A stretch of 64,000 nt of DNA, taken from NCBI GenBank assembly GCA_900315105.1, contig OMXX01000002.1, positions 1 to 64,000 of the forward strand, written 5' to 3'. Within the stretch, counting starts at the first letter, position 1; every line of letters starts with the position of its first letter. A program made the position numbers and the translations under genes. A model generated the notes under the pieces. That model was not told the DNA's origin. It did not search any database and saw nothing but the letters and a program-made list of their open reading frames with translations. Positions 17,887 through 26,163 of this stretch are shown here, piece by piece. The DNA is from an uncultured Prevotellaceae bacterium. GTDB taxonomy: Bacteria; Bacteroidota; Bacteroidia; Bacteroidales; Bacteroidaceae.

Positions 17887-17945
17887 GCAAAGAAAAGGCA
17901 TGGCTAATGTTCTGCTGATTTCAAGTCTTTCTGTCTCAGAAAAAG

Positions 17946-18188
17946 CTTTTTCGCAATAATCCTACATACCTACACAGCTACCTTTGTAACTTACGCAAAA
18001 TTAGTGCGTTACACGGATTTTAAATATCGTACAAACCTACACTAAACCTACACTCATCCTACATTCGTAGTGTAGGTTTAGTGTAGGATTAGTGTAGGTT
18101 CGGCTTATATTTGAAAGCTCTGCAAACTTTTGTGATTCAACAAATTACGCGGTTGCCTGTGTAGGTATGTAGGATTATTGCGAAAAAG
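17946..18188. repeat. 243-bp element with perfect 32-bp inverted ends
   Basis: The arm at 17946-17977 (CTTTTTCGCAATAATCC...) is exactly inverted at 18157-18188. Inside lies an 11-bp mirror array at 18036-18103 (CCTACACTAAA units, then TAGTGTAGGTT units). A TACCTTTG box at 17979-17986 points right. The right end stops six bases before the M15 peptidase stop codon. It could be a non-autonomous mobile element or an invertible segment. Confidence 0.85.
18036..18103. repeat. 11-bp mirror array
   Basis: Two CCTACACTnnn units and a partial one face three TAGTGTAGGnt units of opposite orientation, which gives a long potential hairpin centred near 18066. Confidence 0.85.
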
Positions 18189-18194
18189 TTTTTT

Positions 18195-18896
18195 CTACTT
18201 CTCGAAATGTTGATAGTCTTTTGCGGATTTCCATGCCCCACCCCATTTGAAACCATGCTTTATGAATAGCTTGTAACAGAGGTCATTACGGTCTATCTTC
18301 ATCGGGATGTCCTTTCTCTTATCTCTGTTCTTGGCATATCTCGCGCCTGATGTCGGATCAATCTTATTGCCTTTTACGTATGGATTATAAAGGGGGTTGA
18401 TATCTATGGCAAGTCCCATACCATGCTTTGAAATGCGTGTGGTGGAACCTGTCATGAAACGGAAGTTAAAGCAAGAGGTATTGTTAGCCTCCATAGAACG
18501 GGTATCGTCTGCCCCATAGTTGTCTATGAGCGATATACGTTCTATCTTGTATTTTGCCTTGTATAGCTCATGGAAGATTTCAAGAAGATCCTGAGCAATA
18601 GCCTTGTTGCATATCAGTTCTCCTTGATGCACCTTACCGTCCTTGCCGTAATGCAGAACTTTCAGGTATCTCAATTCATTACGGCTCACGGTACAGGTCT
18701 TTGGCACGGATTTTCCCTGCATCAACGACCAGATGCTGTCGGGGATGGTAGAAGAAGAAAAGGCGGCCTCTCCCCCCGCCCTCTCCCGTAGAGAGGGAGC
18801 TGGAAGGCAAAAGGCAAATAGGGACAACAAGAAAAAGAGACCTAACCAAGCCTTCCCCAAGGGAAGGATGTTTGATAGTATTTTCGCTTTAGGCAT
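18195..18896 (-). CDS. M15-family (VanY/CwlK-like) peptidase, exported
   Basis: The C-terminal part carries the M15 zinc-site pattern: SKHGMGLAIDINPLYNP (SxHxxGxAxD) and the later KWGGAWKSAKDYQHFE (W-x(n)-DxxHFE). Such enzymes are D-Ala-D-Ala carboxypeptidases or L-Ala-D-Glu peptidases acting on peptidoglycan in the periplasm. The first ~45 residues are odd: SNILPLGKAWLG is coded by a type 1 repeat arm, the hydrophobic LFFLLSLFAFC follows, and APSLRERAGGEAAF is coded by a type 2 arm. The signal sequence is thus built over repeats. No later in-frame Met would keep a signal peptide. It is downstream of pcrA on the same strand. Confidence 0.85.
   Translation of the reverse strand: MPKAKILSNILPLGKAWLGLFFLLSLFAFCLPAPSLRERAGGEAAFSSSTIPDSIWSLMQGKSVPKTCTVSRNELRYLKVLHYGKDGKVHQGELICNKAIAQDLLEIFHELYKAKYKIERISLIDNYGADDTRSMEANNTSCFNFRFMTGSTTRISKHGMGLAIDINPLYNPYVKGNKIDPTSGARYAKNRDKRKDIPMKIDRNDLCYKLFIKHGFKWGGAWKSAKDYQHFEK
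18765..18803. repeat. GC-rich hairpin arm inside the peptidase reading frame
   Basis: A type 2 arm (GGCCTCTCCCCCCGCCC...AGAGAGGGAGC) translated in frame as APSLRERAGGEA in the M15 peptidase. Confidence 0.88.
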
Positions 18897-19034
18897 ATAT
18901 TTTATTTATTAGCGCAATCCTCCAATAACCCAAAATACTAACCACTCCCCCTGGAGGAGGTAAGGGGGGTGGAGTTTGTCACATACTCCGATGTTATCAA
19001 CATCGGACTACCCCTTGGGAAGGACGGGTTAGGC
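18841..19034. repeat. Hairpin-ended intercistronic element (type 1) between pcrA and the peptidase
   Basis: The arms at 18841-18870 (CCTAACCAAGCCTTCCCC-AA-GGGAAGG) and 19009-19034 (CCCCTTGGGAAGGACGGGTTAGGC) are inverted. The latter ends at the pcrA stop codon. The middle holds CACTCCCCCTGGAGG and a perfect hairpin CCGATGTT-ATC-AACATCGG at 18988-19006. The peptidase ATG lies inside the element. Confidence 0.82.
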
Positions 19035-19036
19035 TT

Positions 19037-21595
19037 TTACAATTTCTTCAACTTCGCAAACTTGAGGAGAAGTTGCTTTGTACCGGCATTTCGGAATTCA
19101 ACCGTTGCCTTGGCAGAATCTGCCTGTCCTTCAAGGGCGGTTACGAGACCGACACCGAAGCGGGCATGCTCAACCTTCATTCCTACGGAAAGACCTTGGA
19201 AGAAATCGGCCTCTCCCCCCACCCTCTCGCGTAGAGAGGGAGCCTGTCCGCTCAACATATTGCTCCTGTTAGTGCCTTGTCTGAGAGCATCGTTCACCCT
19301 CTTCAAGCTACCTCCACTCGCAATAATCTTTCTTTGGAAGGCTTCTCCATACGGATTGACAGGTGTCTCAGGACGCTTAGGACCGGTTATCTTAGGCTTT
19401 GGATCTGCCATGAACTGTGATGCCACAGGCGAGCTGTTCTGATAACGAGAGTCGCCTCGTCCGTAGCCTCCACCATAGCCACCAAAACCATATCCATTGC
19501 CTCCACGAGTTGAACCATATCCTGTTGAGCCATAGTCATCATCACTACGCTCTACAGTAACGAGTCGCGAGTCTATATCCTTGAGGAAACGGCTTGGGGC
19601 GTCAAACTCCATTCGTCCGTACCTGTAACGCGATTTGGCACAGGTTAGGATACATTTCTTTTCTGCACGGGTAATGGCAACATACAGTAGGCGCCTCTCC
19701 TCTTCCAACTTACGCATAGAGTCGGTACACATAGGCGACGGGAATATATTCTCCTCCATGCCAACCACAAAGACATGAGGGAACTCCAGTCCCTTGGCAG
19801 AGTGAATTGTCATAAGAGTAACCTTATTATCATCCTCAGCATCGCCACTATCCTTATCGGTCATCAACGATACATCCTGAAGGAAGTCAACAAGTCCGAT
19901 AGGAAGTCCTTCCTCACGGTTTCCTTCAACGAAATCCTGCATAGAGGAAAGGAACTCATCGAGATTCTCCTGACGGGACACATCCTCAGGATTAGAGCCG
20001 GAATAGATATCAGCAGATATTCCGCTCATCTTGATGATTTCACGTCCTAAGTCGAAGGCATCCTCCTTGGCAAGACGCTCGGTATAGGAATTTATAAATG
20101 TTCGGAAATCAGAAAGTTTGGTCAATGTTCCCTTTGCTATGCTCACACCATAGTCAGAAGGATTCTCTGATACCGTCCAAAGACTTAGCCTATACGCATT
20201 AGCTCCGGCAAGAAGCTTATTAAGGGTAGTATCTCCAATGCCACGGGTAGGATAATTGATAATCCTACGGAAAGCCTCATCGTCGTTATGGTTCACCACC
20301 AAACGGAAATAAGCCACGATATCCTTGATTTCCTTGCGCTGATAGAAGCTCATTCCACCATAGATACGATATGGAATACCGTCCTTTAGCATCTGTTCCT
20401 CAAAGGTGCGGCTTTGGAAGTTAGTACGATAGAGGATGGCGAAATCCTTGAACATAAGTCCGTTACGCTTTACACCAAGTCGTATATCCCTACACACACT
20501 TATAGCCTCTTCCCTATCAGAAGCCAACTGACGCATTACCAGTTTCTCACCTTCCGCATTCTCAGAAAAGACATTCTTCTCAATCTGGCGACCGTTATGC
20601 TTAATCAGACTATTAGCCGCCTGAACGATGCGCTGTGTAGAACGGTAGTTCTGCTCAAGTTTGAAAAGCTTGCTACCCTCATACTGCTGCTGAAAATCGA
20701 GGATATTATCAATATTGGCACCTCGGAATCCGTAGATACTCTGGGCATCATCTCCCACGACACATACGTGTTGATGCTCAGAAGCCAACTGCCATACAAT
20801 CTGCTGCTGGGCATAGTTCGTGTCCTGATACTCATCCACGAGCAAGAACCTGTACTTGGTGGCATATTGCTTCTTGATATCAGGATTATCATAGAACAAA
20901 CGGAATGTATAGACAAGCAAATCGTCGAAGTCCATAGCATTCGACTTTCTGCAATTTGCCACATACATTTCATAGACCTTAGCCATCTCAGGCATCTTTG
21001 CATCTCGGTCACGAGCCAACACATTCATGTCAGAGGCATATTGCTCGGGCATCATGAGCCTATTCTTTGCCCATGAGATACGGTTGTAAACATCTGCAGG
21101 CTTATATACCTTATCATCAAGTTCCAACTGCTTCAAGATACTCTTACAGAGCGATTTACTATCGGTATCATCATAGATGGTAAAGTTGGAATCATAATGA
21201 CGGCCGACAAGATATTTCGCCTCACGTCTGAGGATGCGGGCAAAGACACTATGGAAAGTGCCCATCTGAAGTGACTGAGCCTCTGGTCCAACAAGCGATA
21301 CAATACGATCCTTCATCTCACGGGCAGCCTTATTGGTAAAGGTGAGTGCCATTATCTCCCAAGGCTTATAGCCCTGAGTGAGGAGATACGCAATCTTATA
21401 GGTAAGAACGCGAGTCTTACCCGATCCGGCACCTGCAATCACCAGCGATGCTCCGTCGATATATTCCACCGCCTCTCGTTGGGAGGCGTTGAGGGCGGAA
21501 AGGAAGTAGCCTCTCCCCCCGCCCTCTCCCGTAGAGAGGGAGCCGATTCGCGACTGAGACAATTGCTCAAATATGTCGTTACTATTGTCGTTCAT
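19037..21595 (-). CDS. pcrA: UvrD/PcrA-type ATP-dependent DNA helicase
   Basis: An 852-residue superfamily 1 helicase with Q-motif LNASQREAVE, Walker A GAGSGKT, DEYQDTN (motif II), GDDAQSIYGFRGA, LEQNYRST, VTLMTIHSAKGLEF and VAITRAEK. It unwinds DNA in repair and replication restart. Two arms of the GC-rich repeat family are translated within it: near the N-terminus (RIGSLSTGEGGGRG) before the Q motif, and near the C-terminus (QAPSLRERVGGEA) between the Gly-rich linker and the final KVEHARFGVGLV module. Both fall outside the helicase core. It follows mtgA. Confidence 0.95.
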   Translation of the reverse strand: MNDNSNDIFEQLSQSRIGSLSTGEGGGRGYFLSALNASQREAVEYIDGASLVIAGAGSGKTRVLTYKIAYLLTQGYKPWEIMALTFTNKAAREMKDRIVSLVGPEAQSLQMGTFHSVFARILRREAKYLVGRHYDSNFTIYDDTDSKSLCKSILKQLELDDKVYKPADVYNRISWAKNRLMMPEQYASDMNVLARDRDAKMPEMAKVYEMYVANCRKSNAMDFDDLLVYTFRLFYDNPDIKKQYATKYRFLLVDEYQDTNYAQQQIVWQLASEHQHVCVVGDDAQSIYGFRGANIDNILDFQQQYEGSKLFKLEQNYRSTQRIVQAANSLIKHNGRQIEKNVFSENAEGEKLVMRQLASDREEAISVCRDIRLGVKRNGLMFKDFAILYRTNFQSRTFEEQMLKDGIPYRIYGGMSFYQRKEIKDIVAYFRLVVNHNDDEAFRRIINYPTRGIGDTTLNKLLAGANAYRLSLWTVSENPSDYGVSIAKGTLTKLSDFRTFINSYTERLAKEDAFDLGREIIKMSGISADIYSGSNPEDVSRQENLDEFLSSMQDFVEGNREEGLPIGLVDFLQDVSLMTDKDSGDAEDDNKVTLMTIHSAKGLEFPHVFVVGMEENIFPSPMCTDSMRKLEEERRLLYVAITRAEKKCILTCAKSRYRYGRMEFDAPSRFLKDIDSRLVTVERSDDDYGSTGYGSTRGGNGYGFGGYGGGYGRGDSRYQNSSPVASQFMADPKPKITGPKRPETPVNPYGEAFQRKIIASGGSLKRVNDALRQGTNRSNMLSGQAPSLRERVGGEADFFQGLSVGMKVEHARFGVGLVTALEGQADSAKATVEFRNAGTKQLLLKFAKLKKL
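19208..19244. repeat. GC-rich hairpin arm inside pcrA (C-terminal part)
   Basis: A type 2 arm (GGCCTCTCCCCCCACCCTC...GAGAGGGAGCC) translated in frame. No partner arm lies close by within the gene. Confidence 0.88.
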
Positions 21596-21671
21596 TGAAA
21601 TAAAAAATAAAAAAGTGCGGAGACTTGAGCCTTCCGGCTCCCTCTCTACGGGAGAGGGCGGGGGGAGAGGC
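21509..21671. repeat. Hairpin-ended element with perfect 37-bp inverted ends over the pcrA start
   Basis: The 37-bp arm at 21509-21545 is perfectly inverted at 21635-21671. The latter ends four bases from the mtgA stop; the pcrA ATG (21595) lies in the core, so the first arm is translated. Compared with 12190-12333 the arms differ at matching positions (CTCTCTACGGGAGAG against CTCCCTACGGGGGAG), keeping the pairing. Confidence 0.95.
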
Positions 21672-21675
21672 CTTT

Positions 21676-22371
21676 CTATTCGCTCATCGGGAACAGGTCG
21701 ATAAACTTCATCTCCTTTTGTATTCTTGCCTGACGCTTGAGCATATAGGCAGAAGGATTCTTGCTTGAGAACTTACGGGGATTAGGGAGGGTTGCAGCAA
21801 TCAAGGCACAATCAGCACGTGACAACTCAGCAGCCGTCTTTCCGAAGTTCTCCCTTGCACAGGCATCCGCACCATATATGCCATTACCCATCTCTATGGA
21901 GTTGAGATAGACCTCCATGATGCGTTCCTTGCCCCACAGGACCTCAATAAGAACGGTGAAATACATCTCCAAGCCCTTTCTTACCCATGAACGACCAGGC
22001 CATAGAAACACATTCTTGGCAGTCTGCTGGGTAATGGTACTTGCTCCATGCTTCGTCTTAGCCTTCTTATTGTGCTCCACAGCCTTCTGGATAGCATCAA
22101 AGTCAAAACCGTTATGCTTCAGGAATCTTGCATCCTCACTTGCCATCACAGCAACAGGCATATACTTCGACATCTCCTTCAGAGGCACCCAGTGATGTTC
22201 CCATTTCACGTCATATTCATCAGAGAAGGTCTGTTCCACCATTCTGATTACCATCAACGGAGTAACATAAACAGGCACGAACCTATACGCTACAACAGCA
22301 AGAATAGTGGAAGCGAAAAACGCTCCCACTATCCACTTTATAGTTTTTGTTATGATTTTTAAACCGATCAT
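21676..22371 (-). CDS. mtgA: Monofunctional peptidoglycan glycosyltransferase
   Basis: A 231-residue GT51 enzyme with one N-terminal TM anchor. The motifs are in order: [14 protein letters not shown] (EDxxFxxHxG, catalytic Glu), [41 protein letters not shown] and [11 protein letters not shown]. It polymerises lipid II into glycan strands on the outer face of the inner membrane. Length and motifs are normal for MtgA. It lies between proS and pcrA, with repeat elements in both spacers. Confidence 0.95.
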   Translation of the reverse strand: MIGLKIITKTIKWIVGAFFASTILAVVAYRFVPVYVTPLMVIRMVEQTFSDEYDVKWEHHWVPLKEMSKYMPVAVMASEDARFLKHNGFDFDAIQKAVEHNKKAKTKHGASTITQQTAKNVFLWPGRSWVRKGLEMYFTVLIEVLWGKERIMEVYLNSIEMGNGIYGADACARENFGKTAAELSRADCALIAATLPNPRKFSSKNPSAYMLKRQARIQKEMKFIDLFPMSE

Positions 22372-22381
22372 AAGCCTAATA

Positions 22382-22574
22382 GCCTAACCAAGCCTTCCCA
22401 AAAGTAGCCTAACCAAGCCTTCCCAAAGGGAAGGATGTTTATACATTTGGTCGTGCTTGAAATTTCAGTTTTAAATTATTTGTGCTATTCCCCCATGATT
22501 AGAAATACTAACCACGCCCCCTGGAGGGGGTAAGGGGGGTGGAACCTTCCCTTTGGGAAGGACGGGTTAGGCAT
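22382..22574. repeat. Hairpin-ended intercistronic element (type 1) with a duplicated arm
   Basis: The arms at 22407-22434 and 22545-22572 are inverted with 25 of 28 matches (GCCTAACC...CCTTCCC-AAA-GGGAAGG). A truncated extra copy of the left arm sits at 22382-22402. The core closely matches 2192-2297 (ACATTTGGTCGT, GATTAGAAATACTAACCAC). The element runs from the proS stop codon to just upstream of the mtgA ATG. Confidence 0.9.
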
Positions 22575-24053
22575 TTAGTAGCTTCTCGCAATCAGCACAC
22601 GGCACTTAGCAGGCTTGCCAGATACCATATCCACACCCGGTGTCTGCTCGAAAGCGAATGGCACACAACGGATTGTTGCCTGTGTCTCTTCCTTGATCTT
22701 TGCCTCGGTCTCGGCAGTACCGTCCCAATGGCAGAGGAAGAAGCCACCATCCTTAACCTTCTCCTTGAACTCCTCGTAGTTGTCGCACTCGTAGATATGA
22801 GCATCACGGAAGGCGCGTGCCTTCTCGAAGATATTCTCCTGAATCCTGTCAAGAAGATCAAGAACATATTCTGCAATACCCTCGAACTTAACAGTCTCTT
22901 TCTCAAGAGTATCACGACGCATAACCTCAACAGTTCCGTTCTCAAGGTCACGACCACCCATAACGAGACGTACAGGAACGCCCTTGAGCTCATAGTCAGC
23001 GAACTTGAATCCTGGACGCTTGTTGTCAGCATCGTCAAACTTAACGCTGATGCCCTTCTGACGGAGTGTGTCGATAACAGGCTTCATAGCCTCTGTTACG
23101 GCAGCTATCTGCTCTGGCTTGCCGATAGGAATGATAACGACCTGAATTGGGGCAAGACGTGGAGGAAGTACAAGACCATTGTCGTCAGAGTGAGTCATGA
23201 TAAGAGCACCGATAAGACGTGTAGAAACGCCCCATGAGGTAGCCCATACGTACTCTGGCTTGTTCTCCTTAGTAAGATATGTAACATCGAATGCCTTTGC
23301 AAAGTTCTGACCGAGGAAGTGAGAAGTACCGCTCTGGAGAGCCTTGCCATCCTGCATCATAGCCTCGATGGTATAGGTGTCAAGAGCACCGGCGAAACGC
23401 TCAGTCTCACTCTTCACACCCTGCATTACAGGAACAGCCATCCAATTCTCTGCGAAATCAGCATATACCTTCAGCATCTTCTGTGCCTCCTGCTCTGCCT
23501 CCTCACGGGTAGCGTGAGCTGTGTGGCCTTCCTGCCAGAGGAACTCTGAAGTACGAAGGAATGGACGAGTACGCATCTCCCAACGCATTACGTTACACCA
23601 CTGGTTGCAAAGCAAAGGCAGATCGCGCCAAGAGTGAATCCAGTTCTTATAAGTGTTCCAGATGATTGTCTCAGATGTTGGACGAACGATAAGTTCTTCC
23701 TCGAGCTTGGCATTCGGGTCAACAACAACGCCGTCACCAGACTCGTTAGTCTTCAGACGATAGTGAGTTACGACAGCACACTCCTTAGCAAAGCCCTCAA
23801 CGTGCTCAGCCTCACGACTAAGGAAAGACTTAGGGATAAGGAGAGGGAAATATGCGTTCTGCACGCCTGTCTCCTTGAACATCTTATCCAACTGCTGCTG
23901 CATCTTCTCCCAGATAGCATAGCCGTAAGGTTTGATTACCATACAACCACGTACTGCAGACTGCTCTGCGAGATCAGCCTTCACCACGAGATCATTGTAC
24001 CACTGACTGTAATTGTCAGCACGTTTTGTGAGTTCTTTAAGTTCTATTGCCAT
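22575..24053 (-). CDS. proS: Prolyl-tRNA synthetase
   Basis: A 492-residue class II synthetase of the short, eukaryote/archaeon-like ProRS type without the bacterial editing insert. The N-terminus ([25 protein letters not shown]), YFPLLIP, the [15 protein letters not shown] motif, [10 protein letters not shown], and the C-terminal zinc-like region ending with Tyr (VLIARSY) fit this type. It charges tRNA-Pro. It is first in a unit with mtgA, pcrA and the peptidase; a -7 box lies at 24126-24133 on the minus strand. Confidence 0.96.
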   Translation of the reverse strand: MAIELKELTKRADNYSQWYNDLVVKADLAEQSAVRGCMVIKPYGYAIWEKMQQQLDKMFKETGVQNAYFPLLIPKSFLSREAEHVEGFAKECAVVTHYRLKTNESGDGVVVDPNAKLEEELIVRPTSETIIWNTYKNWIHSWRDLPLLCNQWCNVMRWEMRTRPFLRTSEFLWQEGHTAHATREEAEQEAQKMLKVYADFAENWMAVPVMQGVKSETERFAGALDTYTIEAMMQDGKALQSGTSHFLGQNFAKAFDVTYLTKENKPEYVWATSWGVSTRLIGALIMTHSDDNGLVLPPRLAPIQVVIIPIGKPEQIAAVTEAMKPVIDTLRQKGISVKFDDADNKRPGFKFADYELKGVPVRLVMGGRDLENGTVEVMRRDTLEKETVKFEGIAEYVLDLLDRIQENIFEKARAFRDAHIYECDNYEEFKEKVKDGGFFLCHWDGTAETEAKIKEETQATIRCVPFAFEQTPGVDMVSGKPAKCRVLIARSY

Positions 24054-24125
24054 TTTTATGATGAATTTTTATTATTTTTGCCATTATTATCCTAAAAAAA
24101 TCCCGACATTTATCGAAATCGAATG

Positions 24126-24133
24126 CAAAAATA
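24126..24133 (-). promoter_or_regulatory. -7 box of the proS promoter
   Basis: TATTTTTG on the minus strand, about 73 bases upstream of the proS ATG. No TTTG was found at -33. Confidence 0.5.
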
Positions 24134-24196
24134 CAAAAAAATGTTGTAACATTGTAAACATTTTCCGTTTTTATTATGGTTTTTGATTTTTTTGAT

Positions 24197-24204
24197 TAAC
24201 TTTG
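24197..24204 (+). promoter_or_regulatory. -7 box of the OmpA-lipoprotein promoter
   Basis: TAACTTTG followed by CACAG, with a leader of about 110 nt before the ATG at 24320. Confidence 0.6.
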
Positions 24205-24319
24205 CACAGAAATACGATGAAACTCGTCGATTTGTACAAGTAATTGCATTAAAGCAACGAGATATTCGAATTTGAATACATAAACATAATTATTAATTCA
24301 GTTTTTTAGATTAAGTATC

Positions 24320-25024
24320 ATGACAAAAGCAAAAGTAGCAACTGCGTTCGTAGGCGCAGCAATGATTTTCTCAAGTTGTAGCACAGCAACAGGAAATGGT
24401 GCTCTTATTGGCACAGGTGGTGGTGCACTTCTCGGTGCTATCGTAGGTAAACTTGCAGGCAACACAGCAGTTGGTGCAGCAGTTGGTGCAGCAGTTGGTG
24501 CAGGTACTGGCGCAATCATCGGTAAGCATATGGATAAGGTAAAGGCAGAGGCTGCTGCTAAGCTCCAGAATGCCAACGTTGATCAGGTTACTGACGCTAA
24601 CGGTCTTCCATGTGTAAAGGTTACATTCAATTCTGGTATCCTCTTCGGTTCTGGTAATGCTACCCTCAGTAGCACAGCTGCTTCAGAGCTTACCAACTTT
24701 GCAACTGTGCTTAAGAACAACACCGATTGTTCAGTAGCTATTCAGGGTTATACAGACAATGACCCTTGGAAGGGTTCTACCGCTGAGCAGAGCGCAAAGA
24801 AGAACCTCGATCTTTCTCAGAAGCGTGCTGACGCTGTAAAGTCTAAGCTCAACTCTCTCGGCATCACAAACAACCAGATTAAGAGCAGCACAGGCTATGG
24901 CGAGGCTAATCCAGTAGCTGACAACTCTTCTGCAGAAGGCAAGGCACAGAACCGTCGTGTAGAGGTTTATCTCTATGCATCTGAGGCTATGATCAATGCC
25001 GCTAACGAAGGCAAACTCCAGTAA
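24320..25024 (+). CDS. OmpA-family lipoprotein with glycine-zipper segment
   Basis: A 234-residue protein with a lipoprotein signal (lipobox FSSC, Cys near residue 17), a Gly/Ala-rich zipper (residues about 24-75, GALLGAIVGKLAGNT) and a C-terminal OmpA domain (VTFNSGILFGSG, IQGYTDNDP, LSQKRADAVKSKL, NRRVEVYL) that binds peptidoglycan. The likely role is tethering the outer membrane to the cell wall. The zipper DNA holds short perfect repeats of GCAGTTGGTGCA. It is a single-gene unit with its own promoter and a strong terminator. Confidence 0.92.
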   Translation: MTKAKVATAFVGAAMIFSSCSTATGNGALIGTGGGALLGAIVGKLAGNTAVGAAVGAAVGAGTGAIIGKHMDKVKAEAAAKLQNANVDQVTDANGLPCVKVTFNSGILFGSGNATLSSTAASELTNFATVLKNNTDCSVAIQGYTDNDPWKGSTAEQSAKKNLDLSQKRADAVKSKLNSLGITNNQIKSSTGYGEANPVADNSSAEGKAQNRRVEVYLYASEAMINAANEGKLQ

Positions 25025-25056
25025 GCAAAACATTGGTTAAACACCTATTTATTAAT

Positions 25057-25092
25057 AATAGCGCGATTCTCTTGGATTCGCGCTATTTTTTT
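25057..25092 (+). terminator. Rho-independent terminator of the OmpA lipoprotein gene
   Basis: Stem AATAGCGCG...CGCGCTATT followed by seven T's, about 30 bases after the stop. Confidence 0.85.
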
Positions 25093-25222
25093 GTCCCAAA
25101 CACCATATTATCACTCATTATTTCCAATATATTTTTCCATTTTGATATAAAAACGCGGAAAAGCATTGCTTTTGATTTATATTAACTATTACATTGTTTA
25201 CGCACACAATTTTAATTTTCTA

Positions 25223-25253
25223 TTTGCAGATTCGATATTTAGGTGTAACTTTG
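25223..25253 (+). promoter_or_regulatory. Promoter with both boxes, TTTG-N19-TAACTTTG
   Basis: TTTG at 25223-25226 and TAACTTTG at 25246-25253 are separated by 19 bases, matching the Bacteroidetes consensus. It drives the small exported protein at 25437 through a leader of about 175 nt with several hairpins. Confidence 0.8.
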
Positions 25254-25271
25254 CACTCGAAAATTATAAAT

Positions 25272-25414
25272 GTGCGCCAGCTTTAATAGCTGACACGCAC
25301 TATTTTCTTCGTGCGAAGAAGCACTCGGAAGTCCAAAAAGACGAAACCCTGTATTAGTATTCAGGATAAGGTATAATAATAAAGTATTAACAATGACGGC
25401 CTTGACACACCGTC
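25272..25414 (+). other. Structured 5' leader
   Basis: Four possible hairpins in a row: 25272-25300 (GTGCG...CAGCT/AGCTG...CGCAC), 25305-25320 (TTCTTC-GTGC-GAAGAA), 25348-25365 (CCTG/CAGG) and 25395-25414 (GACGG/CCGTC). No known riboswitch was recognised. Confidence 0.45.
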
Positions 25415-25436
25415 AAAAAGATGAAAGGATAACATT

Positions 25437-25799
25437 ATGAAAAAGGTATTTATGACATTGGTTGCCGTGATGGCAGTATCAGTTTCAATGGTTGCAGCTC
25501 CAAAGGCAGAGAAGAATGCAGAGCCAAGCCAGTACACTATCAACTTCAACTCACACAGCATTGCACGCTATCTGAGCATGTCAAATGACCAGGTTGCTGA
25601 TATGGAAAGGGTTCACGACAACTTCTCTCGCGAGATGAAGAAAGCAGAACAGGCAGACGAAGCAAATCGTGAAGAACTCACAAAGAAGGCTGTCATGAGA
25701 GACATCTCTTACATGCGCACTATTCTGAATGAGGCTCAATTCCGCAAGTACAATGCTGTACTCAATGCAACCCTGACCAACAGAGGTCTGAAGTTCTAA
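25437..25799 (+). CDS. Small exported protein of unknown function
   Basis: A 120-residue protein with a signal peptide (MKKVFMTLVAVMAVSVSMVAA) and a helical, charged remainder (MSNDQVADMERVHDNF, MRTILNEAQFRKY). It resembles small periplasmic Bacteroidales proteins with Spy/CpxP-like helix content, but no family could be named. It has its own promoter, a long structured leader and a terminator, so it looks like a separately controlled, probably well-expressed gene. Confidence 0.8.
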   Translation: MKKVFMTLVAVMAVSVSMVAAPKAEKNAEPSQYTINFNSHSIARYLSMSNDQVADMERVHDNFSREMKKAEQADEANREELTKKAVMRDISYMRTILNEAQFRKYNAVLNATLTNRGLKF

Positions 25800-25828
25800 A
25801 ATAGTCTAACTACATTTCCAATATACCA

Positions 25829-25862
25829 GAACGGCAATTATCCATCAGGATAGTTGCCGTTC
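25829..25862 (+). terminator. Terminator of the small exported protein gene
   Basis: A 15-bp stem GAACGGCAA.TATCC/GGATA.TTGCCGTTC with loop ATCA, followed by GCATTTT. Confidence 0.8.
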
Positions 25863-25986
25863 GCATTTTATCAGTATTACTTTCCACATCAATTACAAAG
25901 AATACGCATTTTTCTATATACAAATGTCATAATATTCCATTTTTTTGTTGTTTTCTGACATATTGTAAAAATATTTTCCCCAAATG

Positions 25987-26018
25987 TTTGCAGATTAACA
26001 TTTTAATTTGTACCTTTG
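25987..26018 (+). promoter_or_regulatory. asnA promoter, TTTG-N20-TACCTTTG
   Basis: TTTG at 25987-25990 and TACCTTTG at 26011-26018. The transcript leader (about 140 nt) contains the 7-bp array at 26033-26066. Confidence 0.78.
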
Positions 26019-26032
26019 CACCCAGAAATCAA

Positions 26033-26066
26033 GAGTTTAGAGTTTAGAGTTTAGTGTTTAGAGTTT
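26033..26066. repeat. 7-bp array in the asnA leader
   Basis: Units of GAGTTTA/GTGTTTA, four to five copies. Confidence 0.8.
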
Positions 26067-26163
26067 TTTACGCTCCACACTAATCGCTAGTCACTAAACA
26101 AAAATAAGTGCGAATATATTTCGTGCGCAACACTCTGAAAAAAGAAAACTACTATATAAAGAA

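Larger units (their letters stand above)
17467..18194. other. Repeat-rich convergent intergenic region
   Basis: No coding signal in 728 bp between two converging genes. It holds an 11-bp array (17776-17886) and a 243-bp element with 32-bp perfect inverted ends (17946-18188), which contains a second 11-bp array. Confidence 0.8.

Noticed and set aside
24471..24499. Short direct repeats in the OmpA lipoprotein gene as a mobile or slippage element
   Set aside because: They code for the expected Gly/Ala zipper; internal repetition is normal for such segments.
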